Source: Tolypeutes matacus (Eukaryota > Chordata > Mammalia > Cingulata > Chlamyphoridae). From it: 64,000 nt of DNA. How positions within the stretch are numbered: position 1 is the stretch's first letter; the number at the start of each line of letters is the position of its first letter. Shown piece after piece: positions 1 through 11,960 of the stretch. A program made the position numbers and the translations under genes. The notes below the pieces were generated by a model. It was given only the letters and a program-made list of their open reading frames with translations. It did not search any database and was not told the origin of the DNA. The DNA is taken from positions 2,063,041 through 2,127,040 of the forward strand of contig JAKSZT010000116.1 of assembly GCA_026826555.1 (NCBI GenBank), written 5' to 3'.

Positions 1-245
1 TATATGGATACCTGCATCACACTCTCTCTGCACATGAGAATAGCCCAATTATGTCCAGAAAATCAGGAATGGTTTCCTTGAAACAAAATCTGGAGCCATC
101 TAAACATTCAGTAAACAATCATGAAATCATGAAAAAGATCTTTTCTGAATTATCAATTTAATGACACTCCCTTTTAAAAATATCAATTTCTTTGAATCTA
201 ATATCCATTTCAGATCATAATTTTAAAATAGACATTTATAACAGC
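1..245 (-). repeat. Partial satellite unit, reverse orientation, left edge of window
   Basis: This stretch matches the reverse complement of the 1.25 kb tandem repeat that fills the window. It runs from the anchor read here as ggatacctgcatcac, through the aacaatcatgaaatcatg segment, to the ttattttaaaat region. It is of the short type because it passes directly from the gataattcag equivalent (near 150-160) to the gggagtgt equivalent (near 167-175) without module B. It ends where the T-rich tail of an L1 fragment begins, and the repeat resumes in the opposite orientation at about 5,398. Confidence 0.8.
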
Positions 246-246
246 T

Positions 247-282
<36 letters not shown>

Positions 283-283
283 T
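245..283 (-). repeat. (TTTA)n tail of L1 copy A
   Basis: This simple repeat of TTTA units is the A-rich 3' tail of the minus-strand L1 fragment. It marks that fragment's 3' end against the satellite. Confidence 0.85.
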
Positions 284-2025
284 TGTGGGCAAATATCAAA
301 ATTTTCACAATACAAACCAATATTTTTAAATGATATATACATATATATGCATATATGTGCATTTGCTTACATCAATGTTATTTATATATATATATTAAAG
401 ATGCTTAGATTACATAAATATTACACAAAATTTACAGGGATTCCCATGGTTTCCACCTCCCATACTTCCCATAACATCTCACATAAACATCTTTCATTAG
501 TGTGGCATATCATCTGCAATGGATATACACATCCTGGGGATTTGCCACTAAGCATGGACCACAGTTCACTTTGTAGACCACATTCTCTACCACACAGTTC
601 TGCATGGTATATGCTGATGTAAAAAGGCCAATATTCATCTCCACAATGTCATTCAGAACAACCCCAAGTCCTGAAATAGCCATTGCATTACAAATGCCAT
701 TCCCTTCCTGCCCTGAAATCATCTAGTGGCCACAGGCTCCACCTCACTGTTATAATTTCTTCCACTGCTTGAGTAACAATATGTCTGCAACAGAATACCA
801 TTAAGTCCACTCTAGTCCATAGCCCTTCCCCCAATACTGAGGGGACTGAAATGGTGATGTTCAGTACACCTCCAAGTTAGAGTGGGCTTACATCCCATGG
901 GTATGGTAGATGGGATTATCCTGCCTTCAGCTGCAGGCCCTCTCCATTCCCTGGGATGACCATTTTCCATCATTGTCTCCTCACCATGTGACTTCGGTGA
1001 GTCCATTGAACTGTAGAGTAGGAGTTGCAGATCCTCCAAGATTCCAGGCAGAGCTGGCACATAAGCAGGTTAGAGTCTCCAGTCTCTGGAAGTACACCTA
1101 CAAACTCCAGCCTCACATATAGGTTTGAATAGAGGTGACAGATGGACCATGTGCAGGTAGGATTTATTTGAGTCCAACTCTGTCAGTCTCAGGAGCACAG
1201 ATTCCAAAGTAGAGCCCACTGATAAGGCATCAATCTCTGGGGCTATCCCCCCTTATATAGGATCTAGGTGTATCCAGAGACCTCAGAAGCCTCTGTGTGG
1301 GGTGATATCCACTTTGGTGTGCTGTGAGATCCTACTGAGGTGTATGTTAGCATAACCTCTGGTGTGATCTCCCGACTCTCTTTGAAGTCTCTTACCACAT
1401 GAACTCATTTGTCTTTACATTTCCCCCCTTTTTTTCAAGTTTTTTTCCAGTTGAGTTTCCTGTTGGTACTTGGTGTTAGTCCCTCGTTGCCATGGAGGCT
1501 CATCCCCAGGAGTCATGTCCCACCTTGGGGGAAAGTAATGCATTCATATCCTCAGTTTGGCTTAGAGAGAGGTAACATTTGAGCAACAAGGAGGCTCTCA
1601 GATGGCAATACTTAGGCACCCCATAACAGTAGGCCAAGTTTCACTTACAAGGGCAAGGACTAATAAGGCTAGACATGAATAACAAGAACCCAACAGTGGG
1701 TCATCCTCTTTGGCCAGACACTGTCCCTGCACGCAGGGAACAGTTGCTACTTCCTTGGAGAATGTGACAGAGCTCTCCAGGTTGCAAATTCAGTATTCCC
1801 TCAATTATTGAGTGATTGTCTACCCACCATGACCATGAATCATCCTTAGATCATTTGAACAATTTTATATATCTTTCATGTATACTCAGATGAAATTATG
1901 CACATGAACCCCCATCCAAGACACCCCCCACCAATGGTTTTCTTTTGGCCCAATTGTGACCTTATTGTGATCTGAACCTTTTTTGAAGATGAAGCCCATA
2001 TAATAACCAAATAAAATTAATAGGA
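245..2025 (-). mobile_element. L1 3' region fragment (copy A), 5'-truncated, minus strand
   Basis: Read on the minus strand, this is collinear with the 3' non-coding region of the better preserved L1 copy at 32.75-35.48 kb. It ends in an A-rich (TAAA)n tail, seen here as the TTTA repeat at 245-283. Landmarks include the reversed TATA-like box at about 1,251-1,262, the reversed cluster around gagtcatgtccca (1,510-1,525), and the segment matching ataataaccaaataaaatta up to about 2,020. No ORF2 coding sequence is present. It is more diverged from the other L1 copies than they are from each other, suggesting an older insertion or a different subfamily. Short open frames here are incidental. Confidence 0.75.
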
Positions 2026-2363
2026 AAATGAAATAATAATGATAAGTTTAAATGCAAGAGATAAAATATTTGCAGATGACATGATCTTATACATAGAAAA
2101 CCCTGAGAAATCTTCAACAAAGCTTCTAGAACTTATAAAAAGTTCAGTAAAGTTACATGATATAAGATCAATGCTAAAAAATCAGTAGCATTTCTGTACA
2201 CCAATAATGAACAATCTGAGGAGGAATTCAAGAAAAAAAATACCACTTACAATAGTAACTAAAAGAATCAAATACTTAGGAATAAATTTATCTAAAGATA
2301 TAATGACTTATATACAGAAAACTGCACAACACTTTTAAAGGAAATTAAAGAAGATTTAAATAA

Positions 2364-2714
2364 ATGGAAAAATGCTTAACATCACTTGCTATCAGGGAAA
2401 TGCAAATCAAAACTACAATGAGATACCATCTTACACCCATCAGAATGGCAGCTATTAAAAAAACAGGAGACACTAAATGTTGGAGAGGATGTGGAGGAAT
2501 AGGAACCCTCATCCACTGCTGGTGGGACTGTGGTATGGTCCAGCCACTGTGGAGGACAGTTTGGCGGTTTCTCAGAAAACTAGCAATAGATCTTCCATAT
2601 GATCCAGCAATTCCACTGCTGGGTATATACCCAGAAGAACTGAAAACAAAAATACAAACATATATATGCACACCAATGTTCATAGCGACATTGTTCACCA
2701 TTGCTAAAAGTTGA
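2364..2714 (+). pseudogene. L1 ORF2 C-terminal remnant (copy B)
   Basis: This is a 116-residue open frame corresponding to the C-terminal part of the L1 ORF2 protein. The cysteine/histidine-rich stretch is visible as [19 protein letters not shown], followed by [14 protein letters not shown] and [11 protein letters not shown], all typical of mammalian L1 ORF2. The frame starts just after a deletion junction, so its methionine is not a real start. The frame breaks at about 2,714, although homology continues to about 2,890 (the equivalents of STDEW and [10 protein letters not shown]). The reverse transcriptase domain is almost entirely missing. It has no coding potential as an element. Confidence 0.9.
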
Positions 2715-4405
2715 AATCAGCCCCGGTGCCCATCAACAGACGAATGGATGAGCAAAATGTGGTACATACATACAATGGAATATTACTCAGCTGTAAGAAG
2801 GAACAAAGTGCTAACACATGGAATAACGTGGATGAATCTTGAAGACCTTATGTTGAGTGAAGCAAGCCAGGCACTGAAGGATGAACAGTATATGACCTCA
2901 CTGATCTGAACTGAGGAAAGTGAGCAGTCTCTGAGACTCATTGTCTGAAATATAGGTTAACAAAGGAGAATAAGAGAAGAGCAGGCTTTGAGCCATCACC
3001 CATATGGACATAATCTATGGTAAAGGGATAAAGTGTGGTTGCATGTTGGGGGATGGGGCAGATGAGTGGTGGTGTTCCTGGGTTTGGTGGTGCAGCACTG
3101 TGGGGTGGGTGGAATAGGAAGGGCTGCTTCAAATCCCCAGGGCATGTAACTGTGAATCTTGACATTCCATGGGTTGGGAGAGGGGGGTATCGTGGGCCTT
3201 GGGGGGCTGGGAAGAAGGGAACAGTCAAGATCTAATGGATTGTTTCGTGGTCATGGGGAAGGTTTTTCATTACCTTACAGTAATGGACACAGGACATGGT
3301 AAATATTACCAAAATTATTAAACTGTATCATCTAAATTGTAAACTATACTGTAAATCACTGACAATGTTTAGTTGCTATATTTTGCTATCTGCATAACAG
3401 TTATAACAATGCTAACAACCAAAAAAATAAGGGGGCGGAGTTAATATGGGGTGGGGAAGGGGGGTGGTTTGGTATCTGGGAGTTTCCGGCACTCCGTGTG
3501 TGACTTTGCTGTGACCTAAACTTCTTTGAAAATTAAATGAAATATTGGGAGACAATGGGGATTGAGAGGAGGAAGGTGTCATGGCACACCAGACATCCGA
3601 TAACACAGTTATAAAGGGAAGGAAAAAGGGAAAAAAGAAAAGAGAAAGGAAAAAAAAATGAATATATATATATATATATTTTTTTTAAAGGCATTTCCTT
3701 TGCTTTTTTGCCCATTTTTTGAATGTCCCAATCCACTAATTATATTTCATTTTGTTTTGTTCTTTGTTTGATTATTTGTTTTTTTTCCTTCTGTCTTTGT
3801 TTTTTTCCCCTGAGTTTCCTTATGTTTGTCTCTTGCATGTACGCTTATCACACTTGTTTCTTTTACCTAGTAAGTGTATTTGATTATTTTATGGACTAAA
3901 TGTTCATGGAGGATTTGGATCACAGAAGGGTTACAATGTGTACTGTGGGGGATTATTGGGGGGGTGGGGGGGTCGTGGGGATTGGTTTATCCGAATATAC
4001 ATGAAAGATATACAAAATCATTCAAAGGATCGGGGGATGGGGCATGGTCACGATGGGTAGATAATCACACAATAAATGAGGGATCTGGATTCCTAGCCTG
4101 GAGAGCTCTGTCATAGTCTCCAAGGGAGCAACAACAGTCCTCTGAGTGTAGGGACAGTGCCTGTCACAATAGGATGACCCACTGATTTTTTTTTTTTATT
4201 GATGACTACCCTTGTGAGACTTTGCTCTTGTAAATGAGACTTAGCCTGCAGTTGTGGGGTGCCTAAGGGTTGCCACCTGAGAGCCTCCTTGTTGCTCAAA
4301 TGTGGCCTCTCCCTAAGACAAATTCAGCATATGATTGCATTACCTTCCCCACAATGTGGGACATGACTCCCGGGGATGAGCCTCCCTGGCAACGAGGGAT
4401 TAATA

Positions 4406-4422
4406 CCAAGTGCCAACTGGCA
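4406..4422 (+). repeat. Left target-site duplication of the U4 insertion
   Basis: The 17-base direct repeat ccaagtgccaactggca occurs here and again at 4,496-4,512. It occurs once, uninterrupted, at about 34,237-34,253 in the other L1 copy, which represents the empty site. Confidence 0.9.
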
Positions 4423-4499
4423 GCTTTGCACAGTGGCAGTATCGTAGCCAATGAGGTTTATCCGAGGCACGATTATTGCTAATTGAAAACTTTTCCCAA
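4422..4499 (+). pseudogene. RNU4 (pseudogene): U4 snRNA 3'-truncated retropseudogene
   Basis: The sequence matches nucleotides 1 to about 78 of vertebrate U4 spliceosomal RNA, recognised from memory. It starts agctttgc, contains the 5' stem-loop with the k-turn element (ccaatgagg and the tccgagg side), and ends at aacttttccca. It stops before the central region, the 3' stem-loops and the Sm site, so it cannot form a functional U4 particle. Two visible differences from the standard sequence are G-to-A changes at CpG positions (gcgcag to gcacag, and gcgcga to gcacga), as expected of methylation decay in a pseudogene. There is no poly(A) tail. A 17-base target-site duplication flanks it, and the empty site is preserved near 34,240. 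This indicates L1-type retroposition of a truncated U4 RNA into the 3' region of L1 copy B, after that L1 had inserted. Confidence 0.92.
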
Positions 4500-4512
4500 G
4501 TGCCAACTGGCA
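4496..4512 (+). repeat. Right target-site duplication of the U4 insertion
   Basis: This is the second copy of the 17-base direct repeat bounding the U4 fragment. It overlaps the last few U4-like bases (ccaa), so the exact 3' limit of the insert is ambiguous by about 4 bases. Confidence 0.9.
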
Positions 4513-5397
4513 ACACAACTGGAAAAAGACCTTGAATAAAAGGGGGAAATGGTAAAGACAAATGAGTTCAAGTGGATAAGAGACTTCAAAGGGAATCGGG
4601 AGGTCATCCCAGAGGTAACTCTTACTCACACCTCAGTAGGAGCTCATAGAACATCTAAGTGCCTATCACCCCACTCAGTGGCGTTCCTGAGAGCTCCGGA
4701 GACACCCTGGTCTTATATAAGGGGGGATGGCCCCAGAGACTGATGCCTTATCAGTGGGTTCTTTTTTGGAATCTGTGCTCCTGAGAGTGACAGAATTAGA
4801 CTCAAATAAGTCCTCCCTGCACATGGTTCACCAGTCTCTTCTATTCAAACCTATATGCGATGCTGGAGTTTTTAGGTGTACTTCCAGAGACTGGAGCCTC
4901 CCACCTACCTTTGTGCCAGGTGTGCATGAAATCTCGGTGGAGCTGCAACTCCTACCCTACAGCTCAATGGACTCATCCAAGTCACCTGGTGAGGAGACAA
5001 CGCTGGGAAATGGCCATCCCAGGGAATGGAGAGGGCCTGCATCTGCAAGCAGGATCATCCCACCCACCATATCCATGGGATATAAGCCCTCTATCACTTG
5101 GAGTTGGAGTGGACATCGCCATCCCAGTCCCCTCAGGATTGGGGGAAGAACTATGGACTAGAGTGGACTTGATGACATTCTCTTGTTCACATATGGTGAT
5201 TCTGGCAATGCAAGAAATTATAACAATGAGGTGGATCCAGTGGCCACTTGACACTTTTGGGGTAGGGAAGGGTGAGCAGTTGAAATACAGTGGCTTCTTT
5301 GGGAGTTGGAGGTTGTCCTGAGTACTGTTGTGGCAACGGATGTAGGCCATTTTATATCAGCACACACCACTCAGAACTGAGTGGAAGAGAGTGTGGC

Positions 5398-6644
5398 CTA
5401 TCTTTTATCTGTCAGTTTTATTGATATATGATCTCATACCACATCATGTGGAAAAAGTGAACAATGATTGGCTGATTTAAAGCTGTTGAAAAATCTTTAT
5501 TTTAAAAAGTATGAACTGAAATGTATATTAGATTGAAAGAGAATGACAATTTTAAAAGGAAAAATAGCCACGAGTTGCTTCAATTATTTTATGAATGTTT
5601 AGAAGCTCTGGGTTTTGTTTCAAAGAAATCATTCCTGATTTTCTGGACATCATTGGGCTGTTCTTGAGTGCTGAGAGATTGTGAAACAGGTATCTATATA
5701 TAAATAACTGCTTTTATGACTTATTGTAATTTATTAGGTTGTATTAGAAATAAAATCAAACTCATTCTTAGAACGAAACTTAATCCACATATACACAAAT
5801 GAAAACAGAACAACTCAGAGTACAAAGAGCTCCCAACCTTCAAATTTCTCAGATGCTTTGTAAAAGTCCCTGCCAACATCCAGAAGAGAAAAATGCACTT
5901 GTAGGACCCACAAGTTGTCAAAGAGTGACTCAACGGTTAGTAAGATATTATGGGGGTGAAGATTGTTAAAAAAAATTCTAGGACCTAATCCATCAAGCAG
6001 AGTGTACCACCCTCCATTTTATGCACATGTGATTATACCTTTCCAAAATGAAGAAAAACAATAGGCAGAACACTTTAGGGAAATAGGCAATTCAAAAATT
6101 TCATGTTTGACTCTCACCACCCTCTTTCTGTTAATTTATATTTTCTGTGATGCATATCAATCATACATGCAAAGCCATAAACTTGAAGTCTAGAGCAGAA
6201 ATCAGTACCTTAGGGAAAAAAGGAGCATAACACCTTACAGTGGTCCCATACACACATCTCCAGTAGAAACTTAAGTTGTGATTCATTTTCAAAATTTGGA
6301 AACTGCGTCTTTGAAACATGACTAATAACTATTATCCATGGCTCAACTTGGATGTACAATTCCTGACATCCCCACGATTTTTAAACCAAATCTGTTTTAT
6401 TGAGACATATTAAAACAATATCTTATTCATGCAATGTCTACATTCTCTGGTCCTTGATATATTCACAGAGGTGTGCATTCATGTCTCCAATCATTATTAA
6501 ACATTTTCAATAGTTCTTTAATAATTTTAATAATTAAAGAAAACCCAGAAGTATAAATAAGAAAGTGTTCACCTCTCAATCCTTTTGTTGACATTGTCAT
6601 GCATAGGTATTTTTCTGGCTGTCCTTGAACAACTGGTTTTGTTT
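5398..6644 (+). repeat. Satellite unit 1 (short form)
   Basis: This is the first forward unit after L1 copy B. It starts near the phase marker atcttttatctgtcagtt and carries its anchor at 5,691. It is about 1,247 bases long and lacks module B. Confidence 0.85.
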
Positions 6645-9456
6645 ATCTATCATTTTTTTTTTATATGGACACAATACTACAGCTTGTGGATAAAGTGAAA
6701 AATGAATGTTTTTTTTAAAGCTGTTGAAAAGGTCTTTATTTTAAAATTATAAACTGAAACGGATATTACATTGAAAGAAAATTTTAATTTTAAAAGGAAA
6801 TGTATGTTAGGTTTTATTTAATATAATCAATGATGTGAAAGAAATAATATGGCACAAACACATGTCAAGGAAATTAATTAGTCTGATGTTAGGGAAATAA
6901 ATTATGACAAAATTATTATTATTATATCCTCCATAAAATACTTAGACATTACAATCTCTAGGTTTGAAATAAATTTTTTATCATGCAATTTCCACTGAGG
7001 CATACATTCTTTCTGAGTAAAAAAGATCATCTTTGGAAATTGCACACACATCACCTGCCTAAATTACCACACATAACATGATCAATAGGAAAACCATAGT
7101 ATTTCCAACCAGTGATCCTCAGAGCAATGGATTCCAAGGGCATAGGAAGAAATTAGAATAGAATGTGAAAGTAGTGCAATCTCAATTAAGTGTCAAAATT
7201 ACCAAAAGTCACCAGACCCCAGATATGTCCCAGCTTAGGGCAATGGATAAATTTTCTAGTAAGATGATATTGCATATGGCTCCCAGGAGTGGAGTTTGAC
7301 ACCCCAAAATCATGGTCATCCTGCCTATGCTGACCCAGGAAAAATGGCCATGAGGTGGTGCCAAGCAACTGACCTGGCTTGTCTTTTTTCTGCACCTCCA
7401 AAGCAGAGAACTTAGCTGGGTGCAGCACAAACAATTCTGCAGAAAAATTATTGGAGCTTCAGGGCATAGAGAATGAGGTGTTTGGAAAAGACAGCAGCTA
7501 GAGAGAAGGCACTGCTAAAAATAGAAAAGAAGTAGGAGAACAGTGGAATCTTGGAAGAAAGAAACCAAGCTCTAATTCCCTTTTGCAGTGTTGTGCTGTG
7601 CTGGTTGAAAATTAGAAGTGAAAGAAAAAATCCACTAGCCAACTCAAGACTATGTGGAAAAAATTAAAACAAAAGAGTCTTCAATACAGACCCACAACAT
7701 ACGACCAACTATCCAGACATGTTGAAGTCAAGGTATGAAAGTGTGTTTTAAACATAAAGTATGGTCACTGGCTGGGGGAAAAAATGCCATGATATTTTAT
7801 CATGATCTGTAAGAAATATTCAACCACATGTGATGCAGGAGGAATGTGGTTTGGGTATTCTGAGCAATCGCATAAATGTTTTCTTTTAATTTACAGAATC
7901 TGTTAAGAAATATATATTGAGAAAAAGAAAAATGTTGGCAATTGGAGGTGAAAAATAGTTATAATTCAGATTGGGATGCGATATTCTCTCATATATCAAT
8001 TTGGTGTATTTAAAATTAAGAAAAAAATGTTTAAGTCCTCGGTAAAATACAGATTTTAAAAGAATGGTTAATTATCTATTTTGATCTAGAAATAAATCTT
8101 TACTTAGAAAGAATTTTTCCAAATACCATGCCAATGCTAATTGGAAATGAAAGGTTTTACAACTTATAAATAGTAAACTCTTAAAAAAAGAGGCTTCAAC
8201 GAGAAGAGTTCATATTGTATGCACATTTTCCATAAAATTTTGGACTGCATTTTCTTCCTAATAGTTACTCAAATAATTTTAAACTACATTAACTTGGAGA
8301 TTAATAATGGGAGGTCAAGAAATGCTTTTCAGTGATTACTCAATTTTTGAATAATAACAATTTTAATTGATAATTCAGAGGAGATAATTTTCCATGATTT
8401 CATGATTACTGAATGCTTAGAAGGCTCCAGATTTTGTTACAAAGATACTATTCTTGATTTTCTGGACATCATTGGGCTGTTCTCAAGTGCAGAGAGATTG
8501 TGATACTGCTATCCCTTTATAAATGCCTACACTTATGATATACTGTAATACTTTTAGAAAGTATTGGAAATAAAATCAAACTCATTCTTACAAAGAAACA
8601 GAATCAACATATAAACAAATGAAAATCCAGGAAATCAGAGTACAACCCCCAAAACTTCCAAATTTCACTATGGCTTATGAAGGACCTTGCTAAAACCTAG
8701 GAGAGAAAAAGGGACTTGTAGGTACACAAGGTGACAAAGAATGATGCAAAGGTTTACAAGATATCATGGGGGAGTGGAAAGGTCCATAAAAGTCAAGGAC
8801 CTTATGCATGAAGCAGAGTGTACCGCCCTCCATTCTATGGATGCTTGATTATAGCCTCCAAAAATGAAGAAGTACAAAAGGAAGACCACTTTTGAGAAAT
8901 AGATAATTCCAATGCTTTATATTTGTCTCTCACCACACTCTTTCTCTTAATATATATGTTTAATGATGAATATCAATCATACATGAACATACATAAACTT
9001 GAAGTCTTGAGCAGAAATCACAACCTTAGAAAATATAGGGGCATAACACCTAACAGCGGTCCCATACATATCTCCAGCAGAAACTTAAAATGTTATTCAT
9101 TTTTAAAATTGGCCACAGCACCCTTGAAAAACTAGTATTATACATGGCTCAACATGGGTGTACAATTCCTGACATCTCCACGATTTTTAAAACATATCTG
9201 TTTTATTTAGACATATTAAACCAATATCTTTTTATATCCAATGCATATGTTCCCTGGTACTTGGTATATTCACAGTGGTGTGCATTCTTCTCTTCAATAA
9301 TTATTAAACCTTTTCAATAGCACTATAATAATTATAATATATTAAGAAATACTAGAAAAGGAGAAGAAATAAGAAATTATTTACCATTCAATCTATTTGT
9401 GACACTGACATAAAGAAGTGTTATTCCTGAATGTCCTTGAACAACTTTTTTTTAAT
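6645..9456 (+). repeat. Satellite unit 2 (long form)
   Basis: This unit is about 2,812 bases long. It equals a short unit interrupted by module B (about 6,806-8,368), and its anchor is at 8,510. Confidence 0.85.
6806..8368 (+). repeat. Module B of the long satellite form (unit 2)
   Basis: This is about 1.56 kb inserted, relative to short units, between the gtgtaggt-like site and the aaattgataattcag-like site. Recognisable interior marks are a segment around tcatggtcatcctgcc (7,310) and an A-rich tract near 8,020. Whether B was gained by long units or lost by short units cannot be settled here. No gene is seen in it. Confidence 0.8.
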
Positions 9457-11960
9457 CTATCAGTTTTATTGATATGTGAACCCATAGTACATCATGTGGG
9501 GAAAGTGACCAATGAATAGCTTTTTTAAAGTGGTTGAAAAGGTCTTTATTTTAAAACTATGAACTGAAACCGATATTAGATTGAAAGGAAATGTTAGTTT
9601 TAAAAGGGACTGTAGGTAAATTGATAATTCACTGGATGTTTTTTTCATGATTTAATGATTGTTTACTGAATGTGTAGAAGGCAATGAATTTCCTTTCAAG
9701 GATACCTTTCCTGATTTTCTGGACATCATTGGGCTATTCTTGAGTTCAGAGAAATTGTATTGCAGGTATCCATAAATAAATACCTGCTATTATGACATAG
9801 TGTAATTTTTCAAAATGTATTCAAATAAAATTAATCTCATTCTTAAAAGGATACAGAATCTACATATACACAAATGAAAACCCAGCAACACAGAATACAA
9901 AAATCTCCCAGCAACAAATGTTCTCCTTTGGCATATGAAGGACTTTGACAACACCCAGAAGAGAAAAATGGAAATGTAGGGTCCACAAGGTGGCAAAGAG
10001 TGAATCAAAAGCTTACAAGATATCATGGGGGAGTGGAATGGTTCATAAAAGTCAATGACCTAATCCATCAAGCAGATGGTACCACCCTCCATTCTATGCA
10101 TGTGTGAATATAGCTTCTAGCAATGTAGAAGCACAGAAGGAAGACCAATTTAGAGAAATAGGTAATTCCAAAGCTACATATTTGTCTCTCACCGCCCTCT
10201 TTCTCTTAATATATATTTTTAGTGATGCATAACAGTCATACATGAACATACATAAACTTGAAGTCTAGAGCAGAATACACATCCTTAGAAAATAGAGAGG
10301 CATAACTACTTACAGTAGTTACATCTCCATCAGATACTTGAATTTTGATTCATTTTTAAAAATAGGCCAGAGCATTTCTGAAACATGACTAATAACTATT
10401 TTCCAAGGCTCAATTTGCATATACAATTTCTGACATCCCCCTGATTTTTAGAACAATTCTGTTTTAATGAGACCTATTAAATCAATAGCTTTTTAATCCA
10501 ATATGTACATTCCCTGGTCCTTGGTATATTCACAGTGGTGTGCATTCAACTCTATAATCATTATTAAACCATTTCAATACCTATATATTAATTATAATAG
10601 ATAAATAAATAAATAATAGAAGAATAAAAATTATTAACCTCTCAATCTGTTTGTTAACACTGACATACATGTGTTTGTCTGGCTGTCCTTGAACACCTTT
10701 TATGTTAATCTTTCAGTTTTATTGATAGGTGATCCCATACTACATCATGTGGACAAAGTGAACAATGAATGGCTTTTTAAAAGCTGTTGAAAAGGTCTTT
10801 ATTTTAAAATTATGAAATGCAACTGATATTAGATTGAAAGAAAAAGTTAAATTTAAAGGTGAATGTAGGTAAATTGATAATTCTGAGGAGATCTTTTTCC
10901 ATGATTTCACTACTGTTTAATGAGTGTTGAGAAGCCTCAGAATTTTGTTTCAAGGAAACCATTCCTGATTTTCTGGACATCATTGGGCCATTCTCATGTA
11001 AAGAGTTACTGTGAAGCAGGTATCCAAATATAATCATTTGCTCTTATGGCAAATGTATTTTTTTAGAAAATATTCAAAATAAAATCAAACTCATTCTTAC
11101 AAAGAAACAGAACCCACATATACACAAATGAAAAACCAGGATGCAGATTTCAAATATCTCCCAGTCTCCAAATTTCTCCTATGGCTTATGAAGGTCCTTG
11201 CCAACACACAGATTGGAAAAAGTGACTTGTAGGGTCCACAAGGTGACAAAGAGTGACTAAATGTTTACAAGATATCTTGGGGGAGAGGAATGTTCCATCA
11301 AAGTCAAGACATAATCCATCAATCAGAGTGTACCTACCTCCATTCTAAGCATGTGTGGTTATAGGCTCCAACAATGAAGAAACACAAAAGGAAGACCAAT
11401 TTAAAGAAATATGTAATTCCAAAGCTTCATATTTGTCTCTCACTACCCTCTTTCTTTTAATATATATTTTTAGTGTTGCATATCAGTCATACATTGACAT
11501 ATATTATTTGGAGTTTTGAGCAGAAATCACAAACTTAGGGAAAAAGGGGGCATAACACCTTACAGTGGTCTCATCTCCAGTGGAAACTTGAATTGTGATT
11601 CATTTTTTAAAACTGGCCAGAGCATTTCTGAAACATGACATAATTATTGTCCATAGCCCACTTGGGTGTAGAATTCCTGACACTCCCACGATTTTCAAAA
11701 TGAATCAGTTTTATTGAGACATATTAAACCACTAACTTTTTCATCCAATGTGTAAATTCCCTGGCCCTTGGTATATTCACAGCTGTTTGCCTTCATCTCT
11801 TCAATCATTATTAAACCTTTTCAATAGTTCTATAATAATTATAATAAATAAAGAAATACCAGAAGAACAAAGAAGAAATTATTCACCTCTCAATCCATTT
11901 GTTGACACTGACATTCATAAGTGTTTTTCTGGCTGTTCTTGAACAACTTTTTTTGTTTAT
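9457..11960 (+). repeat. Satellite units 3 and 4 (short form)
   Basis: Two consecutive short units have phase markers at 9,457 and 10,710 and anchors at 9,767 and 11,021. They are about 1,253 and 1,251 bases long and free of insertions. Confidence 0.88.

Larger units (their letters stand above)
2045..5397 (+). mobile_element. L1 fragment (copy B): ORF2 3' end plus long 3' region
   Basis: This element starts inside the reverse transcriptase coding region, with the FADD motif codons near 2,073-2,084. It continues through the ORF2 C-terminus to about 2,890 and then a roughly 2.5 kb 3' region collinear with 32.76-35.13 kb. An internal deletion near 2,364-2,372 removes about 880 bases relative to the copy at 30-35 kb. 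A U4 snRNA fragment is inserted at 4,422-4,499. The copy stops at about 5,397 inside the 3' module without an A-tail, directly abutting satellite sequence. The right end is therefore a truncation or recombination break, not a natural L1 end. The left end abuts L1 copy A head to head. Confidence 0.85.

Noticed and set aside
347..622. 91-residue open frame on the plus strand
   Set aside because: It lies on the antisense strand of the L1 3' fragment at 245-2,025. Similar frames recur at the same place in other L1 copies (19,043-19,330, 60,803-61,102), so it is shared repeat sequence and not a gene.
4422..4499. A functional U4 snRNA gene
   Set aside because: The sequence ends at about nucleotide 78, lacks the Sm site and 3' stem-loops, and is flanked by target-site duplications with no snRNA promoter elements expected upstream.
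4727..5350. Overlapping open frames of 120-153 residues on both strands
   Set aside because: They recur in every copy of the L1 3' module (34,495-35,111, 43,371-43,988, 61,184-61,549) with changing ends. The module is GC-richer than its surroundings, so stop codons are scarcer.
245..5397. Single twin-primed L1 insertion with a 5' inversion
   Set aside because: In twin priming the inverted part should be the L1 segment just upstream of the sense part. Here the two fragments overlap in L1 coordinates by well over 1 kb, and the outer right end has no L1 terminus.
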